From contig JASFXZ010000013.1 in assembly GCA_032209605.1 (NCBI GenBank), forward strand, positions 7,153,401 to 7,217,400: DNA of 64,000 bases, written 5' to 3'. This document shows positions 61,518 through 64,000 of the stretch, piece after piece. Each line of letters opens with the position of its first letter. Within the stretch, counting starts at the first letter, position 1. The position numbers and the translations under genes were made by a program. This DNA is from Mactromeris polynyma (lineage: Eukaryota > Mollusca > Bivalvia > Venerida > Mactridae). The notes under the pieces are model-generated. The model saw only the letters and a program-made list of their open reading frames with translations, was not told the origin of the DNA and did not search any database.

Positions 61518-61626
61518 ATATGATTCTATTACGGGATTAATGACATTTTTGTAAAGATATGAGTGAGGCAAAATTGAATATTCATATGTTTAGCGCTCAC
61601 GCTATTTAAATATGAACAGTAAATAC

Positions 61627-63197
61627 TGTTACACCATTCGCTCATACATACAGTTACACCATTCGCGCAGTACATACAGTTACACCATTCGCTCATACAT
61701 ACAGTTACACCATTCGCTCATACATACAGTTACACCATTCGCTCATACATACAGTTACACCATTCGCTCATACATACAGTTACACCATTCGCTCATACAT
61801 ACAGTTACACCATTCGCTCATACATACAGTTACACCATTCGCTCATACATACAGTTACACCATTCGCTCATACATACAGTTACACCATTCGCTCAGTACA
61901 TACAGTTACACCATTCGCTCATACATACAGTTACACCATTCGCTCATACATACAGTTACACCATTCGCGCAGTACATACAGTTACACCATTCGCTCATAC
62001 ATACAGTTACACCATTCGCGCAGTACATACAGTTACACCATTCGCTCATACATACAGTTACACCATTCGCTCATACATACAGTTACACCATTCGCTCATA
62101 CATACAGTTACACCATTCGCTCATACATACAGTTACACCATTCGCGCAGTACATACAGTTACACCATTCGCGCAGTACATACAGTTACACCATTCGCACA
62201 TACATACAGTTACACCATTCGCGCAGTACATACAGTTACACCATTCGCGCAGTACATACAGTTACACCATTCGCTCATACATACAGTTACACCATTCGCT
62301 CAGTACATACAGTTACACCATTCGCTCATACATACAGTTACACCATTCGCTCATACATACAGTTACACCATTCGCGCAGTACATACAGTTACACCATTCG
62401 ATCATACATACAGTTACACCATTCGCTCATACATACAGTTACACCATTCGCTCAGTACATACAGTTACACCACTCGCTCATACATACAGTTACACCATTC
62501 GCTCATACATACAGTTACACCATTCGCTCAGTACATACAGTTACACCATTCGCTCATACATACAGTTACACCATTCGCACAGTACATACAGTTACACCAT
62601 TCGCTCATACATACAGTTACACCATTCGCGCAGTACATACAGTTACACCATTCGCGCAGTACATACAGTTACACCATTCACTCATACATACAGTTACACC
62701 ATTCGCTCATACATACAGTTACACCATTCGCTCATACATACAGTTACACCATCGCTCATACATACAGTTACACCATTCGCTCATACATACAGTTACACCA
62801 TTCGCTCAGTACATACAGTTACACCACTCGCTCATACATACAGTTACACCATTCGCTCATACATACAGTTACACCATTCGCTCAGTACATACAGTTACAC
62901 CATTCGCTCATACATACAGTTACACCATTCGCTCAGTACATACAGTTACACAATTCGCTCATACATACAGTTACACCATTCGCTCAGTACATACAGTTAC
63001 ACCATTCGCTCATACATACAGTTACACCATTCGCTCAGTACATACAGTTACACCATTCGCTCATACATACAGTTACACCATTCGCTCATACATACAGTTA
63101 CACCATCGCTTATACATACAGTTACACCATTCGCTCATACATACAGTTACACCATTCGCTCATACATACAGTTACACTATTCGCTCATACAAACAGC
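61627..63197 (+). repeat. 25/26-bp minisatellite, about 62 copies
   Basis: Unit CATTCGCTCATACATACAGT plus TACAC (25 bp) is intermixed with 26-bp variants carrying CTCAGTACATA or CGCAGTACATA. Two copies lack a T in CATTCG. The three forward frames are all open in this unit, so a 541-codon frame survives every one-base length change, cycling through SYTIRSYIQLHHSLIHTVTPF. That is the behaviour of a stop-free repeat, not of a protein under selection. Confidence 0.95.
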
Positions 63198-64000
63198 TGA
63201 ACCTCGTTCATTCGAATTCATCATGGTTTTCAAATAGCCCATTTCAATTCAAGATACATCGGGACCTGCTATTTATTTCGGATGATACTAATTATTCGGA
63301 TAGAAGGTTGTCCAATAAGACTGTATATATCTTATAACGATTTGCACTTATGACTGTGCCTCTGGGAGTCATAGCACTAAGCCCTGTCAGCAAAGAAAAT
63401 TACTACCAATGTGAAGGTGTAGGCTCGAACCCTGGCTTAGTCGTATAGTCTCCTTGACAATTTGTCTGAAGATAGTACATCCCAAACCTATTGTTCTCCA
63501 CCACTGATTCGTGTGGTAAAGTATTCACCTTCTTGTGGCATAGGAACATGGTGCTACTGGTTGTTAACCCAAGAACACAAGTTTGATTAACTGAACGTTG
63601 TCTATAACTTCGATACTGTTGAGAAACGGTGTAAAATCTCTTACAGAAGATGTACTTCAGAGACAAATACTAATACATATATTCAGACAAAAATTGAGAC
63701 ATTTCCCCTACTACAAAATGAGCTCTAGTATGAACAAATACCGCTCCTTAGCTGTGTAAATGAGTGTTTATTGATATTAAGGCTAATCTATTCAAAGCGA
63801 TATTAAATCAGGGATCGTTACTTAACGGTTAAGTCATATTCCTCAGACAACTAGATAATTTTCAGAATAATACGAGGGTTGTCCCATATGTATCGTGACA
63901 CATTCCAGTTGACCTTTTGCTCGTGACACACGCCAGTTGACCTATTTCTCGTGATACACTCCAGTTGACATATTTCTTTGCGTTCCAGTGTGTTATTATG
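63198..64000. other. No gene; possible SINE remnant near 63340-63480
   Basis: The minus strand has CCAGGGTTCGAGCC (complement of about 63422-63435), a B-box-like T arm, but no convincing A box. Near the right end, GTGACACA(T/C)(T/G)CCAGTTGACCT-type phrases repeat at about 63895-63970 with a period of about 35 bases, possibly the start of another array that leaves the window. Confidence 0.45.

Noticed and set aside
61612..63237. 541-codon forward frame
   Set aside because: The 25/26-bp unit is open in every forward frame, so the frame survives non-triplet length changes. No conserved domain is present.

Overview
This is AT-rich, gene-poor eukaryotic nuclear DNA with spliced exons, tRNA-like SINE heads, a LINE fragment, a MITE and many tandem arrays. 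The repeat style and a neuropeptide-type class B GPCR suggest a marine lophotrochozoan, most likely a bivalve mollusc. That assignment is inference from pattern; no rRNA or organelle marker is present.

The only gene I can build with confidence is a secretin-family (class B) GPCR on the minus strand. Its exons run from TM2 (38632) to a terminal exon ending in a PDZ-type ETVL tail (stop at 26437). Exon phases and GT/AG sites agree across eight exons, and the loops most resemble PDF-type receptors. The extracellular hormone-binding domain and a secure TM1 exon were not found. They should lie to the right of 38.6 kb, which is mostly satellite arrays.

The 3' part of this gene lies in a tandem segmental duplication: right copy about 23.52-40.42 kb, left copy about 7.86-21.11 kb. 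The left copy is a decayed partner. Its TM2 exon is intact, its TM3 exon has a stop and an 8-codon deletion, its TM4-TM5 exon is broken, and the remaining exons are deleted. A (TATTG)n tract, a 15-copy 27-bp minisatellite and a tRNA-derived SINE lie between the copies.

Layout: 0-7.9 kb holds scattered mobile-element debris (LINE tail, SINE heads, a clean MITE). 7.9-21.1 kb is the dead duplicate. 21.1-23.5 kb is the repeat-rich junction. 23.5-40.4 kb is the live GPCR copy. 40.4-64 kb is dominated by unrelated tandem arrays with units of 77, 45, 21, 64, 85, 44 and 25/26 bp. These include a roughly 9-kb block of a 21-bp unit with two subfamilies and higher-order duplications. A dispersed noncoding family of about 350-430 bp occurs at roughly ten places on both strands. 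Most long open frames in the window are by-products of arrays whose unit lacks stops in some frames; I do not regard them as genes.
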